DNA of 40,397 bases, taken from assembly GCF_008119785.1 (NCBI RefSeq), contig NZ_VSFA01000065.1:1-40397 (forward strand), written 5' to 3'. Both the position numbers and the translations under genes were made by a program. Positions within the stretch are counted from its first letter, which is position 1. Every line of letters starts with the position of its first letter. Below the pieces are notes generated by a model that ran no database searches, was not told where the DNA came from, and saw only the letters and a program-made list of their open reading frames with translations. The DNA is from Micromonospora sp. MP36 (GTDB lineage: Bacteria > Actinomycetota > Actinomycetes > Mycobacteriales > Micromonosporaceae). Shown here one piece after another: positions 24,834-33,986 of the stretch.

Positions 24834-27260
24834 CTAGCGGGCGGAGACCGCCTCGGTAGGACTGGAGGGCGTTCCGTAGAGCCAGAGCTCCCACAGCGAG
24901 TAGCCGTACTGGGTCTTGCGGCCCAGCCCCTGCACGCGGACGAACGTCACCGGCCCCGGTGCGTCGAGCGCGACGGTCTCGATTCCACAGTTGCTGGGGC
25001 TCACCGACGCTGCCGTGTGCCAGTCGGTGCCGTTAGCCGAAACCTGGATCTCGTACGCGCTCGCGCAGGCGCTCTCCCAGATGAGGCCCGCGGCCGTGAC
25101 GTACGAGGGCTCGGCGAACTCCACCTGCAGCCACTGATCGTCGGTGCGCGCGGAGGACCAGCGGGTCCGCATGTCGCCGTCGATGGCGTTGTGTGGGCTG
25201 AACTGCGGGAGGTTCGACTCGGTGCTGGACGCTGTGGCGGTCGCGGTCAGCGACAGATTCTGCGCACCGGACTCGAACAGATCCCACAGCTGGATCCGCC
25301 GCGCCGCTTCGTCGAGGAACGCGTCAAGCACCCCGTCGCCGATCTTGACAACGCCGTCATAGCGGTTCTCTCCCTTAGGTGCGCGGATCAGGCCGGCCTC
25401 CGTGCGCAGCGTGCGGGCCTCGTTCACCAGGGCGTCGGCGGCCGCGGTGTTGCCGTCGTGGCGGGCGGCCAGTGCGTTGACGCTGGCGACGAGCGCGCGA
25501 CCCCACAGGTCGGTGGCGTCGAGCCAGTTGTTGACGTCGTCGAGGAACGCGGGGTCCACGATCGCGTCGCGCAGGATGCGCGGTGCCTCGGCGATCCGGG
25601 CGGCGTAGGCGGACATCGACGACAGCCCGTCCTCGCGGTCGCCTGCTTCCCAGTCGCGCCAGAACTGCGTCGTGCGGCGCCGGAGCTCGGGTGCCTGCCG
25701 CAGCCATGGCTGGGATCCGGGCCAGGTGAATGTTGCGTAGTTGAGGTCGGCGAAGTCGAGCACGGCCTGGGCGGCGACGTCGTTCCCGCCGGTCAGGTAG
25801 CGTGCGGCGGCTCGCCACGACCGGTCCATGTCGTAGGCGTGGTCGTTCCAGCTGAAGTCGGCGATGGTGAACAGGGCGATCTTGCCGGCGGCGGCCTGGT
25901 TCATCGGGTTGGAGACGATGCCCGTCAGGTGTTGGGATATGCCGGGCTCGCGGGTCTGGTACGGCGCGAGCAGCAGCCGCCCGGCGGCGTCGCGCAGGTC
26001 GTTGACCGGGTAGTTCTCCCACAGGAACGTGTTGCGTCCGAAGAGCTGGGCGGCGCGTGCGACGTCGTCCACCGTGATCTGGGTGGGGATTGTGAGCACG
26101 CCGGTCCACATCACCTCGATGTCGGCGTCGAGGTTCTCCCGGATCTCCCGGCGGTACGCGGAGTCGGTGAGCGTCCGGTACTCCGTGGGCACCATCTGCA
26201 GCGGCTGCATGTCCTCGCACATCGCGATGAACTCCCGGTTAAGGCGGTTGAGCAGCTCCACCTGGGCGCGACCGGCTGTGGCCGCGCTGGGTACGCCATA
26301 GGCGGCTTGGTCGGCGGCACAGTTCCACCGTGTGTAGGAGATGTCGTCGAGCGGGATGGAGAACACCCGGACGCCGAGGTCGTACATGGCCTGCAGCTTG
26401 GCGACCAGCGCGGCATAGTCGCTCTGGTCGGCGTAGCAGATGGAGACGCCCGGCGAGAGCGCGAAGGTGAATTCGACGTGGTGCCGGCGGGCCTGGTCGA
26501 CCAACTCGGCCAGCTCGGCCAGCTTGTCCGCCGGGTAGGGGTCACGCCAGCGCGCCCGGTGGTAGGGATCGTCCTTGGGCGCGTAGACGTAGGTGTTCAT
26601 CTTGACGTCGCCGTAGAACGCCAGCTGGTCAAGGCGCTCGGCGTGCGTCCACGGCGATCCGTAGAAGCCTTCGATCGACCCGCGCAGCGGCATGGCCGGG
26701 TAGTCCTGGATCGCCACCGCCGGCAGCTTCGCACGCACCGTGTCGGGCTGCACGAGCTGGCGCAGGGTCTGTGCGGCGTAGTAGAGCCCGTCGGCGTCTG
26801 CGCCCGCGAGCGCGACCGTGCGCTGGTCGCCCACCTCGCCGACAGCCAGCGCGTAGCCCTCGGCGGGTAACTCGGGGACGGGGGATCCGGTGATCGCTGC
26901 CACCTCGGCGCCGGCGGGCCCGTCGATCGCACCGAGGGAGATCAGCACGCCGGCGCCTCGGGGTTCCTGGCCGCGTGGGACGACACGGACGTGGGTGACA
27001 CCGGCGTTGTCCAAGAGCGAGGTGACGAGGTCGAGCGCCGGCTTATCGACGCCGAGGTCGTGGACGATCGCTACCGAGGCGGGCAGCTGGACGTCGGGCC
27101 CGATCCGCTCGATCGACTGGGGCACGGGGCTCACGGCGGGGATGTCCGCGCCGCGCGTTCCCGTGGCCTGGGTGGTGCCAGGCCGGGCCTGCGCTGGCGC
27201 GGCAGCCGCCATCAGGCTGACGAGTGAAATGACTGCGATGCAGCGGGTTCGTACGCTCAC
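24834..27260 (-). CDS. Secreted GH84 beta-N-acetylhexosaminidase with one CBM32-like domain
   Basis: Exported enzyme of 808 residues with signal peptide (SVRTRCIAVISLVSLMAAAAPAQA). The N-terminal GH20b-like domain is followed by the GH84 barrel with MPLRGSIEGFYGSPWTH. The Asp pair Asp305-Asp306 sits in LDDISYTRWNC. One F5/8 type C domain closes the protein (about 670-805, AIDGDMRTRWSS). GTG 27260 is chosen because AAGGAGG lies about six bases upstream; the open frame extends to 27470 without a ribosome site. It is clearly related to, but much diverged from, the next GH84 gene, so the duplication is old. In the upstream gap ATTCATCTAGACGGATT (27281-27297) faintly resembles a DasR operator; too weak to call. 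Confidence 0.92.
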   Translation of the reverse strand: MSVRTRCIAVISLVSLMAAAAPAQARPGTTQATGTRGADIPAVSPVPQSIERIGPDVQLPASVAIVHDLGVDKPALDLVTSLLDNAGVTHVRVVPRGQEPRGAGVLISLGAIDGPAGAEVAAITGSPVPELPAEGYALAVGEVGDQRTVALAGADADGLYYAAQTLRQLVQPDTVRAKLPAVAIQDYPAMPLRGSIEGFYGSPWTHAERLDQLAFYGDVKMNTYVYAPKDDPYHRARWRDPYPADKLAELAELVDQARRHHVEFTFALSPGVSICYADQSDYAALVAKLQAMYDLGVRVFSIPLDDISYTRWNCAADQAAYGVPSAATAGRAQVELLNRLNREFIAMCEDMQPLQMVPTEYRTLTDSAYRREIRENLDADIEVMWTGVLTIPTQITVDDVARAAQLFGRNTFLWENYPVNDLRDAAGRLLLAPYQTREPGISQHLTGIVSNPMNQAAAGKIALFTIADFSWNDHAYDMDRSWRAAARYLTGGNDVAAQAVLDFADLNYATFTWPGSQPWLRQAPELRRRTTQFWRDWEAGDREDGLSSMSAYAARIAEAPRILRDAIVDPAFLDDVNNWLDATDLWGRALVASVNALAARHDGNTAAADALVNEARTLRTEAGLIRAPKGENRYDGVVKIGDGVLDAFLDEAARRIQLWDLFESGAQNLSLTATATASSTESNLPQFSPHNAIDGDMRTRWSSARTDDQWLQVEFAEPSYVTAAGLIWESACASAYEIQVSANGTDWHTAASVSPSNCGIETVALDAPGPVTFVRVQGLGRKTQYGYSLWELWLYGTPSSPTEAVSAR

Positions 27261-27419
27261 GGCCCCTCCTTCGCGCCCAGATTCATCTAGACGGATTTGA
27301 GGCACGCTGTCACGAGCGATGCCAGGGATCAATCGGCGTCTTACGATGTGAGCGAATGCGATCGGGTTCAGGCCAATTCTGCCAAGAACGAGCATGGCCG
27401 ACTGGACGGCCCAGGCCGC

Positions 27420-28451
27420 GCTCGGTGAGCTCACGGGGCGACAGCTGATCGCCGTAGCTGCGCCGCCCACCCCGCCACGACGGACGCTTCACCTCCACAC
27501 CGTGTGCACGCAGGGTGTGCATGACGCGCACGGCGTCGCCACGGGCACCGAGGGCGGACAGCCCCTCGAAGGCCTCCGCAAGGACGGGGAGCGCGGCGTC
27601 CGACCGGTCCGCGCGCAGCAGGCAGGCGGCCTGTCGCTCCCGGCTGAGCAGCGCGTCGTACGGCCGTGGAAGGCTCTGCCACGCCTCGGCCGCCCGGGCG
27701 AACAGGGCGGCGGCGCCGAGGAGATCACCTCGGTGGCGAAATCGTCGGAGACGCGTTCCCCGCTGAGCATCGAGGACACCATCTCGGCCGTCCCGAGGAT
27801 GTCCAACGGCTCCAGCGACAGCCGCAGCCGCGACGTCCCCGCCGGTTGCCGGGACGACAATCGCAGCAGCAGAGAGTCCGCCGTGATCTCCCCTGGCCGG
27901 TAGCTCACCAGCAGGCTGACCTGTTGCCGCGGACGTGAGGCCAGGAACAGCAGAAACTCCAGGGTTGCCTCATCGGCCCAATGCAGGTCCTCGACCACGA
28001 GCAACCCGACGTCCAGCCGCTCGAGAATCTCCTCGAGGGCCCGGAACAGCCGGTGTCGCGCCGCCGCTGCGTCTTCGGCCGGCTCGGGCGCCGGCGGCAG
28101 CGCCGACGCCCACTCGGGGAACAGCGGCCGAAGCGCACCCGCCAACCCACTCAGGCCGAGCCCGGCGACATCCTCAGCCGCCGGTCGGATCGCATCCACC
28201 AGCGGCCCGAGCGTGAAAGGCTGCCGATACGCCGGGCAGGTCGCCAGCAGCACCCGCCGGACCGGAGTACCCGTCGCGAGCATCTCCTGGACCAGCCGGC
28301 TCTTGCCGATCCCGGCCTCGCCCTCGACCAGCACGATCACCGGCGGACCCGACAGCACCACTCTCAGGGCGGCGAGTTCGCGCTCGCGTCCGACCATGCC
28401 GGGCGACACGATCGCCGAGATGCTACCTGTGTCAGACCCGCTAGTGTTCAT
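27420..28451 (-). pseudogene. Remnant of a LAL-type LuxR regulator, internally deleted and frameshifted
   Basis: From ATG 28451 the frame reads like the AAA ATPase start of a large LuxR (LAL) regulator. It shows VGRERELAALR, Walker A GEAGIGKSRL and Walker B LLVVEDLHWAD. At about 27720 family-like sequence stops in this frame and resumes in the next one as LGAAALFARAAEAWQSL. That continues as helical-repeat-like sequence to RRSYGDQLSPREL, the beginning of the LuxR helix-turn-helix, and then breaks off near 27425. Intact LAL proteins are around 900 residues; about 340 remain here. So the gene lost its middle, shifted frame and lost most of its DNA-binding domain. It is very unlikely to work as a regulator. 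Confidence 0.8.
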
Positions 28452-28659
28452 TGCTCCATCCGTGCACAGGGGCGACCGCCGCTTCGATGGTCGGGGAGCA
28501 ACATAGGCAGAGGTTACAAGGCAGAGTCGCGGGTGTGGAGTGCCCTTACGAGGCCATGCAGCGCCCGCCGTCGGGCAGCTCGACGGCGGTATCGGATCGG
28601 TGCCGTGTCGTCTCCGGCCAGCGCAGCGCGTGCGGTGGTCGCGTTCGCCCAGGGCCGCC

Positions 28660-28694
28660 CCGCCGCCCCGCCGTGCGGGATGGCGGGGCGGCGG
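28660..28694 (-). terminator. Hairpin terminator after the GH20 gene
   Basis: CCGCCGCCCCGCC (28660-28672) pairs perfectly with 28682-28694 around a 9-base loop. On the minus strand it begins six bases after the GH20 stop codon. There is no U-run. The rest of the gap up to the pseudogene start (28452-28659) shows nothing. Confidence 0.75.
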
Positions 28695-28700
28695 TCGGCA

Positions 28701-30776
28701 TCAGGCGCCGCTGCCGGCGGGAAGCAGCGGCTGCGCCGCGTAGACGGTGACCGTCAGCGATCCCTCCGCTGGTGCCCGGCCGGCGGCCCGGACCGACAGC
28801 GTCGCGGTGTGGCTCCCTGGCCTGGTGAAGGTACGGCCGGACGTCGCGGTGAACGCGTCGTTGATCCACATACCGGGGATGCTCCCCTCCCGGGCAGTCG
28901 TCACAGGCACCTGCTCCTGCACCCCGTCGCTCCAGGTGATGGTCGCCGAAAGGTCGGCGGAGGCGAGCCCCGGGGCGGTGATGGTCCAGGTCGCTGCGGT
29001 CGGCTCGCCGGCCCGCACGGTGCTCGAGGCGCCGAGCACGCGCATCCGCCAGGGCACGTTCACGGTGGGGAAGAAGTTCGTTCCTTCGACCGTCAACCGG
29101 CCGCCCACTTCGGACAGGCGTGTGGTGAAGTCGGCGTAGTCGCGCTGCGCCTGCGGGGTCCAGCCCACCTCGGCGTTGGCGATGAGCCGCGGGAAGCTGT
29201 AGTACTGCGCCTGCTCGACGTGCCGGATGAACTCGCCCCACAGGGCCGTCTCGACGCCCAGTACCCGCGATTCGTCGATGTTGGGGATGTACGTGCCCGG
29301 GTTCCAGTTGTAGTGGCGGTCCAGCCCGCACACCCCGCCGCAGGCCCAGGTGCCGCCTTGCGGCTGGCGGGGGTCCTGTTTCTGCGGCAGGTACGTGTTG
29401 CTGGCCGGGGAGAGGATGACCTTTGCGCCCCGGTTGTTCACCGCGTCAGCCGTGGCGGTCCGGTTTCCGTTCCAGAACTGCACCACGGCGTTGTCCTGCG
29501 GCAGGTCGGTTGTGGCGTACTCGTTCCAGCCGACGACGGTCTTGCCGAGCCCGGCGACCGTGCGGGTGAACGCGTTGACCATCGTGAGGTAGTCGGCGCG
29601 GCTGGTCACGTGCGCCTCGTCGCCGCCGATGTGCAGGTACGGCCCGGGGGTCATCTTCGCGATCTCGGCGAGCACGTGCGTGACGAACTCGTACGTCACC
29701 GCGCTGTTGGCGTCCAGCGACGAGTAGCCGACGGCGCCGGTGCCGTTGTGGGGCACGGTCGGCTGCCCGGGTTGCAGCTTCGGCCAGGCGCCGGGGGTGT
29801 TGAGCTGCGGGATCGCGTGCAGCGCGGCGTTGGTGTGGCCGGGCAGGTCGATCTCGGGGATCACCGTCATGCCGCGCTCGCCCGCGTAACGGATGATCTC
29901 CGCGTAGTCGGCCTTCGTGTAGTAGCCGGTCACGCCGAGCTCGGTGCCCATCAGCTGCCCGTTGCCGTTGTACGTCATCGCGGTCGCGCCGCTGACCCCG
30001 GTGAGCAGCCCGTAGTCGATGCCGGACGGGTTGTCCGCCGGGTTGTCGATCGCGATCCGCCACCCCTGGTCGTCGGACAGGTGCAGGTGCAGACGGTTGA
30101 TCTTGAACTGGGCCGCGCCGTCGATGTAGGCCTTGACCTCATCCATCGGGTAGAAGCTGCGCGCGACATCGAGCATCATGCCGCGGTGGGCGAAGCGCGG
30201 GTAGTCGGTGATGCTCACCGCCGGCACCGTCCACTCTGCCTCGACGACGGTGTCGGACTCCACCCACTGCGGGAACAGCTGGCGCAGCGTCTGCACTCCG
30301 TTGAGCGCACCGTTGGGCGTGTCGGCGGCGATCCGGATGCGCTCGGCATCGACGCTGAGGGTGTAGCCCTCGGCCTCATGGCCGTTGGGTGCGTGGCCCG
30401 GCCCGACCTCGATGATGATCGGCGCCGGACCCCACCCCTCGTTGACGACCGGTAGGGCGTACCCGGTCGAGGGGCGAAGGATGCCGGCCAGGTACTGCGC
30501 CGGCGCGGCAGCATCGTCCCCGATCGCGAGGACGCGCGTGTTGCGGTGCAGCGTGAACGGCGGCGCGTCGTGTTGCTCGACCGCCACCGGCTTCGGCACC
30601 AGGGCCAGGTTGGCCGGGGCCGCCGCGGCGATGTCCACCGACATCGCGGTGTACGGGGTGGGCAACTGCACACCGGCGGCTGGTGATGCCAGCAGCGCCA
30701 CCGCGAGCGCGGCTGGCAGGGCGGTCAGGGCCAAGCGATTTCTCGGCCGTGTCATGGAACGGGGTTGAGCGTTCAA
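28701..30776 (-). CDS. Secreted GH20 beta-N-acetylhexosaminidase
   Basis: Exported enzyme of 691 residues. The signal peptide covers about the first 36 residues. A GH20b domain (LVPKPVAVEQ onward) leads to the GH20 barrel with YPRFAHRGMMLDVARSFYP, INRLHLHLSDDQGWR and the catalytic Asp386-Glu387 in HIGGDEAHV. The later WGEF and Trp-rich blocks complete the pocket. The last 130 residues look like a beta-sandwich accessory domain. TTG 30776 is preferred because AAGGAG sits five bases upstream; ATG 30755 has none. It removes terminal beta-GlcNAc or beta-GalNAc, the step needed after uronate removal in chondroitin breakdown, but it could equally serve chitin-derived sugars. Confidence 0.93.
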   Translation of the reverse strand: MNAQPRSMTRPRNRLALTALPAALAVALLASPAAGVQLPTPYTAMSVDIAAAAPANLALVPKPVAVEQHDAPPFTLHRNTRVLAIGDDAAAPAQYLAGILRPSTGYALPVVNEGWGPAPIIIEVGPGHAPNGHEAEGYTLSVDAERIRIAADTPNGALNGVQTLRQLFPQWVESDTVVEAEWTVPAVSITDYPRFAHRGMMLDVARSFYPMDEVKAYIDGAAQFKINRLHLHLSDDQGWRIAIDNPADNPSGIDYGLLTGVSGATAMTYNGNGQLMGTELGVTGYYTKADYAEIIRYAGERGMTVIPEIDLPGHTNAALHAIPQLNTPGAWPKLQPGQPTVPHNGTGAVGYSSLDANSAVTYEFVTHVLAEIAKMTPGPYLHIGGDEAHVTSRADYLTMVNAFTRTVAGLGKTVVGWNEYATTDLPQDNAVVQFWNGNRTATADAVNNRGAKVILSPASNTYLPQKQDPRQPQGGTWACGGVCGLDRHYNWNPGTYIPNIDESRVLGVETALWGEFIRHVEQAQYYSFPRLIANAEVGWTPQAQRDYADFTTRLSEVGGRLTVEGTNFFPTVNVPWRMRVLGASSTVRAGEPTAATWTITAPGLASADLSATITWSDGVQEQVPVTTAREGSIPGMWINDAFTATSGRTFTRPGSHTATLSVRAAGRAPAEGSLTVTVYAAQPLLPAGSGA

Positions 30777-31080
30777 CGTGGCTCCTTCGCGAACGTCGGC
30801 CCCACTGCATGCCGCGCGGGCAGCGTGTACGGGGGTTGTCGCCAGAGTGTGCGGCGAGCCCCCTCTTTACGTCAATAGCCTGAACATAAATCGTGTGTCA
30901 GGGTTGGTGCGGGTGGTGATACACCCGAACCGGCTCAGCCCCAATCCGTCGCCGCCGATTCCTCGGCCGAACAGGGGCGTCGCCGGCTCGCTCCCCCACG
31001 ACCGGGCAGTGCTCCGGCGAGGGCGCCTGCCATGCACTTCGCGTCGGCCTCGGCGGCGTCGCCAAGGCCTGAGCACTCCC
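30777..31080 (-). promoter_or_regulatory. Gap upstream of GH20 with candidate promoter
   Basis: On the minus strand CTGACA (30901-30896) and TATTGA (30877-30872), 18 bases apart, lie in the only AT-rich patch of this 304-base gap. They could form the GH20 promoter. A short hairpin, CGGGTG (30910-30915) with CACCCG (30922-30927), lies just upstream. No gene is apparent. Confidence 0.35.
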
Positions 31081-32256
31081 CTAATCGGCCTTAAGGTCGT
31101 GGAGCGAGGCGTGCTCGTCGAGCGCCACCAGCGCCGCCCCGACGGCGGCTGCGCCGTGGGCGATCCGGGCGGTGTCGAGTTCCAGGCGCCGGTCGCGGAT
31201 GGACAGCTTCTGCCGGGCCAGGGCCGCGCGCGCCGGCCCGAGCAGGTGCTCGCCCAGATCGGCGAGCTCGCCACCGATGACGATCCGTCGCGGGTCGAGC
31301 AGGGTCACCACCATCCCGAGTGCCCGGCCGAGCAGTTCCGCGCTCCAGTTCACGACCGCGGTGACGGCGGGCTCACCCCGGTCCAACGCCGCGACGAGGC
31401 TGCCCACGTCGACCACGTCCGGCGCGACAGCGCGGACGCGGGCCAGCAGCGCATCGACGGTGAGGTACTGCTCGAGGCAGCCGCGGCCGCCACACCAGCA
31501 CGGCGGACCGGTCGGATCGACGCTCACGTGTCCGATCTCGCCGGCGGTACCCGAGGCGCCGCGGGCGAGCGCGCCGTTGATCACCACGCCGCCGCCGACA
31601 CCGTGGGACAGGGCGACGTACACCAGATCGGCACGGGCTGGCAGCTCGACCGCCCGCCGCTCCGCAACGGCGGCGAGCCGAATGTTGTGGTCCCAGGTCA
31701 CGGGAACGCCGAGCGCCACCCGCAGACGATCCACGAGACCGGCGACAACCGGATCACCGGCCGGGTCCCCGGCGTCGATCTCCGGATCGGGGTGGTGCCC
31801 CCAAAGCCCGAGCCCCGCCGCCACAAGCCCGTCGAGTTCCAGCTTGTGCGCGACTGTGACGCTCCAGAGCAGCGCGAGAGCGGTGTCCATCCGCGTCGGC
31901 AGGCCATGGTCGGCCGCGACCGGTTCGGTGACATGGACGAGCACGGCACGCCCGATGTCGGCCACCGCGACGCTGACGTGACCACGACCCAGCTCAACCC
32001 CGACCGCCGACGCGGCACGCGGGTTGAGCCGGATGAGCGTGGTCGGCCGTCCCCGACTCGACGCCGGTCGCTGCGCGTCGTCGACCACGGCACGACGCCG
32101 GACAAGATCGGCGACGATGGCCGACATCGTGGTCCGGGACAGCCCGGTGGCGTTCTCCAGCTCTCGCCGGGAGCAGGGGCCTCGCTCCACCAGGATGGTC
32201 AGCACCCGCAGTTCGTGCTCCCGCCGCAGTTTGCGGAGCACCCCGTCGCTGCTCAC
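31081..32256 (-). CDS. ROK-family transcriptional regulator (first copy)
   Basis: Regulator of 391 residues. The N-terminal winged helix (LVERGPCSRRELENATGLSRTTMSAIVADL) precedes a ROK sugar-kinase-like fold with GVELGRGHVSVAVAD, HGVGGGVVINGALARG and the zinc motif CWCGGRGCLE. The position of the kinase catalytic pair reads WDHNIRLAA rather than the N-D-x-N-x-A-A usual for ROK kinases. That suggests it senses a sugar rather than phosphorylates it. The GTG 32256 start has GGGGGA about ten bases upstream. It lies upstream of GH20 on the same strand. A role in controlling the hexosaminidases in response to an amino sugar is plausible, by analogy with NagC. Confidence 0.9.
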   Translation of the reverse strand: MSSDGVLRKLRREHELRVLTILVERGPCSRRELENATGLSRTTMSAIVADLVRRRAVVDDAQRPASSRGRPTTLIRLNPRAASAVGVELGRGHVSVAVADIGRAVLVHVTEPVAADHGLPTRMDTALALLWSVTVAHKLELDGLVAAGLGLWGHHPDPEIDAGDPAGDPVVAGLVDRLRVALGVPVTWDHNIRLAAVAERRAVELPARADLVYVALSHGVGGGVVINGALARGASGTAGEIGHVSVDPTGPPCWCGGRGCLEQYLTVDALLARVRAVAPDVVDVGSLVAALDRGEPAVTAVVNWSAELLGRALGMVVTLLDPRRIVIGGELADLGEHLLGPARAALARQKLSIRDRRLELDTARIAHGAAAVGAALVALDEHASLHDLKAD

Positions 32257-32427
32257 CGATCCGATCCCCCGTTTCCAGGCTGACCTGGTCAGTCGGCCGC
32301 CCGCGGGCAGGGGAAGCCGAGCCTGCGCCTGGACACGACTTATGCCAGGGCTCTTGGCGAGATTACTCGGCGTCTCGCCGCAGGTCGGGAAGCGGGTGGT
32401 GAGGGCGCGAGGGTAGCGATCCGGGCG

Positions 32428-33672
32428 TCACAAGCCGCCGGCGCGAATCGTGGCGGCGGGCAGGCTGGCCAGTCCTGGCAGCGGCCCCGCGGCGCCGGCC
32501 TGCAACACGGCAGCCACCCCACCCAACGCAGCCCCTTCATCGCCGAACTTGGCGGCCATCACCTGGACCGAGCGGGGATGGCGGGGAATGGCCAGCCGGT
32601 CGATCTCGGCCCGCACGGGATCCAGCACGAGGATGCCGAGTTCTGCCAGAGCACCGCCGATGACAACGGTGGTGGGGTCGAATTCGACCACCAGCCCGGA
32701 CAGCACCTGGCCGAGCAGGGTCGCCGCCTCGCGCACCACGGCGCGAACGGTCGGGTCACCGGCAAGCGCCCGGGCAACCAGGTCCTGCGTGTCGTGCGGC
32801 GTGACGCCGCGCTCTGTGCAGTGGCGGACGAGGGCCTTGGCCCCGATCTGCAGCTCCAGGCATCCCTGCCCGCCGCAAGGGCACCGCGGTCCATCCGGCT
32901 CGACGCTGACGTGCCCCAGCTCGCCCGCGGCGCCGTGCGCGCCACGCACCAGGCGTCCGTCGAGAATGAGGGCACCCCCGACGCCTTCGGTCCACCGCAC
33001 GTAGATGACACCGTGCGCATCGCGGGCCGCCCCCCAGGTGGCTTCGGCCAGCGCGGCGAGGCGCGAATTGTTGTCCGGCAGGACCGGGGCGTCGAAGCGC
33101 CGACGGAAGTGGCCCGCGACATCCCGAGCGGTCCGGAGCAACGCCTTGCTGCCGGGAGGACGGCCCGGGTCGCCGACCAGCCCAGCGAGGCCGAGTCCGA
33201 TTCCTTCCACAGCGTCGAGGTCGATCGCGTGCTCACGTGCAAGGTCTTCGATGAGCGTGACCGCTGCCGCAGCGCGTCGCGTCGCACCGGCGGCAACGTC
33301 AACCGGCCGGCTGGCCTCGGCCACGATGTCGTGACTCACGTTGGCGATCGCGACACCGATGCGCGCTCTCCCGAGATCGACGCCGATGATCCGCCCGGCG
33401 CCCGGATTGAGGCTGATCTTCGCGGACGGCCGGCCACGGCGCCGCTGCCCGTCGGCGACCGGCCCTCGTTCCACGAGGACGCCACGATCGACGAGGTCGC
33501 CGATTATGTCGAACAGGGTGGTCCGGGACAGGCCGGTGCGCTGGACCAACTCGGCGCGGCTGAGGGGACCGGCGCGACGCAACTGATCAAGGAGAACCTG
33601 GGTGTGGCCGAGGCGCACCCGCTGCATGGCGTCGACCCGCTCCGCCACCATCTCAACTTCACCGATGGACAT
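32428..33672 (-). CDS. ROK-family transcriptional regulator (second copy)
   Basis: Regulator of 414 residues from ATG 33672. The winged helix (LRRAGPLSRAELVQRTGLSRTTLFDIIGDLV) is followed by a ROK domain with IIGVDLGRARIGVAIAN, EGVGGALILDGRLVRGAHGAAGELGHVSV and the zinc motif CPCGGQGCLE. The would-be catalytic segment reads PDNNSRLAALAEA. The exact start is uncertain: a GTG at 33651 is an alternative and neither has an ideal ribosome site. It is divergent from the sulfonate-type ABC/sulfatase operon across a symmetric promoter region at 33850-33903. That makes it the likely local regulator of that operon. It is related to, but clearly different from, the first ROK gene. Confidence 0.88.
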   Translation of the reverse strand: MSIGEVEMVAERVDAMQRVRLGHTQVLLDQLRRAGPLSRAELVQRTGLSRTTLFDIIGDLVDRGVLVERGPVADGQRRRGRPSAKISLNPGAGRIIGVDLGRARIGVAIANVSHDIVAEASRPVDVAAGATRRAAAAVTLIEDLAREHAIDLDAVEGIGLGLAGLVGDPGRPPGSKALLRTARDVAGHFRRRFDAPVLPDNNSRLAALAEATWGAARDAHGVIYVRWTEGVGGALILDGRLVRGAHGAAGELGHVSVEPDGPRCPCGGQGCLELQIGAKALVRHCTERGVTPHDTQDLVARALAGDPTVRAVVREAATLLGQVLSGLVVEFDPTTVVIGGALAELGILVLDPVRAEIDRLAIPRHPRSVQVMAAKFGDEGAALGGVAAVLQAGAAGPLPGLASLPAATIRAGGL

Positions 33673-33986
33673 CCGACCGGTGCGCCCCCTCCACACGTTG
33701 GTCCACCCCGCTGCGTGCGTCACGCCTGGGCTGATCTTCTACGCACACGGCCCGGCGACGATCGCCGTGTTCAATGCCGTACCCGGTGACGCATCCCCTG
33801 TGCGCGGGTGACAGTCCCGACGACCGCATCGTCGCAGGCGCCACCCAATATTGTCAACCTTTCGGATTATTCTCCTGCGGAATTATTCCGGAGGGTTGAC
33901 AGGATTACGACCAGGATCACAGACTCCCGTACGTCGAGGTGGCCCACGGCGCGGCAAGCCGGCCTCGGCCTGACGGAAGGCTTCAG
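33673..33986. promoter_or_regulatory. Divergent promoter-operator with mirrored TTGACA boxes
   Basis: TGTCAACC (33852-33859) and GGTTGACA (33894-33901) form a perfect inverted repeat around 34 bases. Each arm carries a consensus -35 TTGACA pointing outward. On the plus strand CAGACT (33920-33925) follows after 18 bases. Between the arms lie two similar AT-rich elements, GGATTATTCTCC (33864-33875) and GGAATTATTCC (33879-33889), likely regulator sites. The remainder of the 314-base gap appears empty. Confidence 0.6.

Noticed and set aside
24786..26870. 694-codon open frame on the plus strand across the second GH84 gene
   Set aside because: Antisense shadow of a well-supported GH84 gene; no recognisable family in the product.
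27281..27297. Possible DasR-type operator (core TCTAGA) upstream of the second GH84
   Set aside because: Only the central six bases match well; the flanking GG/CC positions expected for DasR sites are not both present.
27981..30455. 824-codon open frame on the plus strand across the GH20 gene
   Set aside because: It is antisense to a clear GH20 gene with signal peptide, catalytic pair and ribosome site. The product is low-complexity Arg/Val/Gly-rich sequence, as expected for a GC-driven shadow frame.
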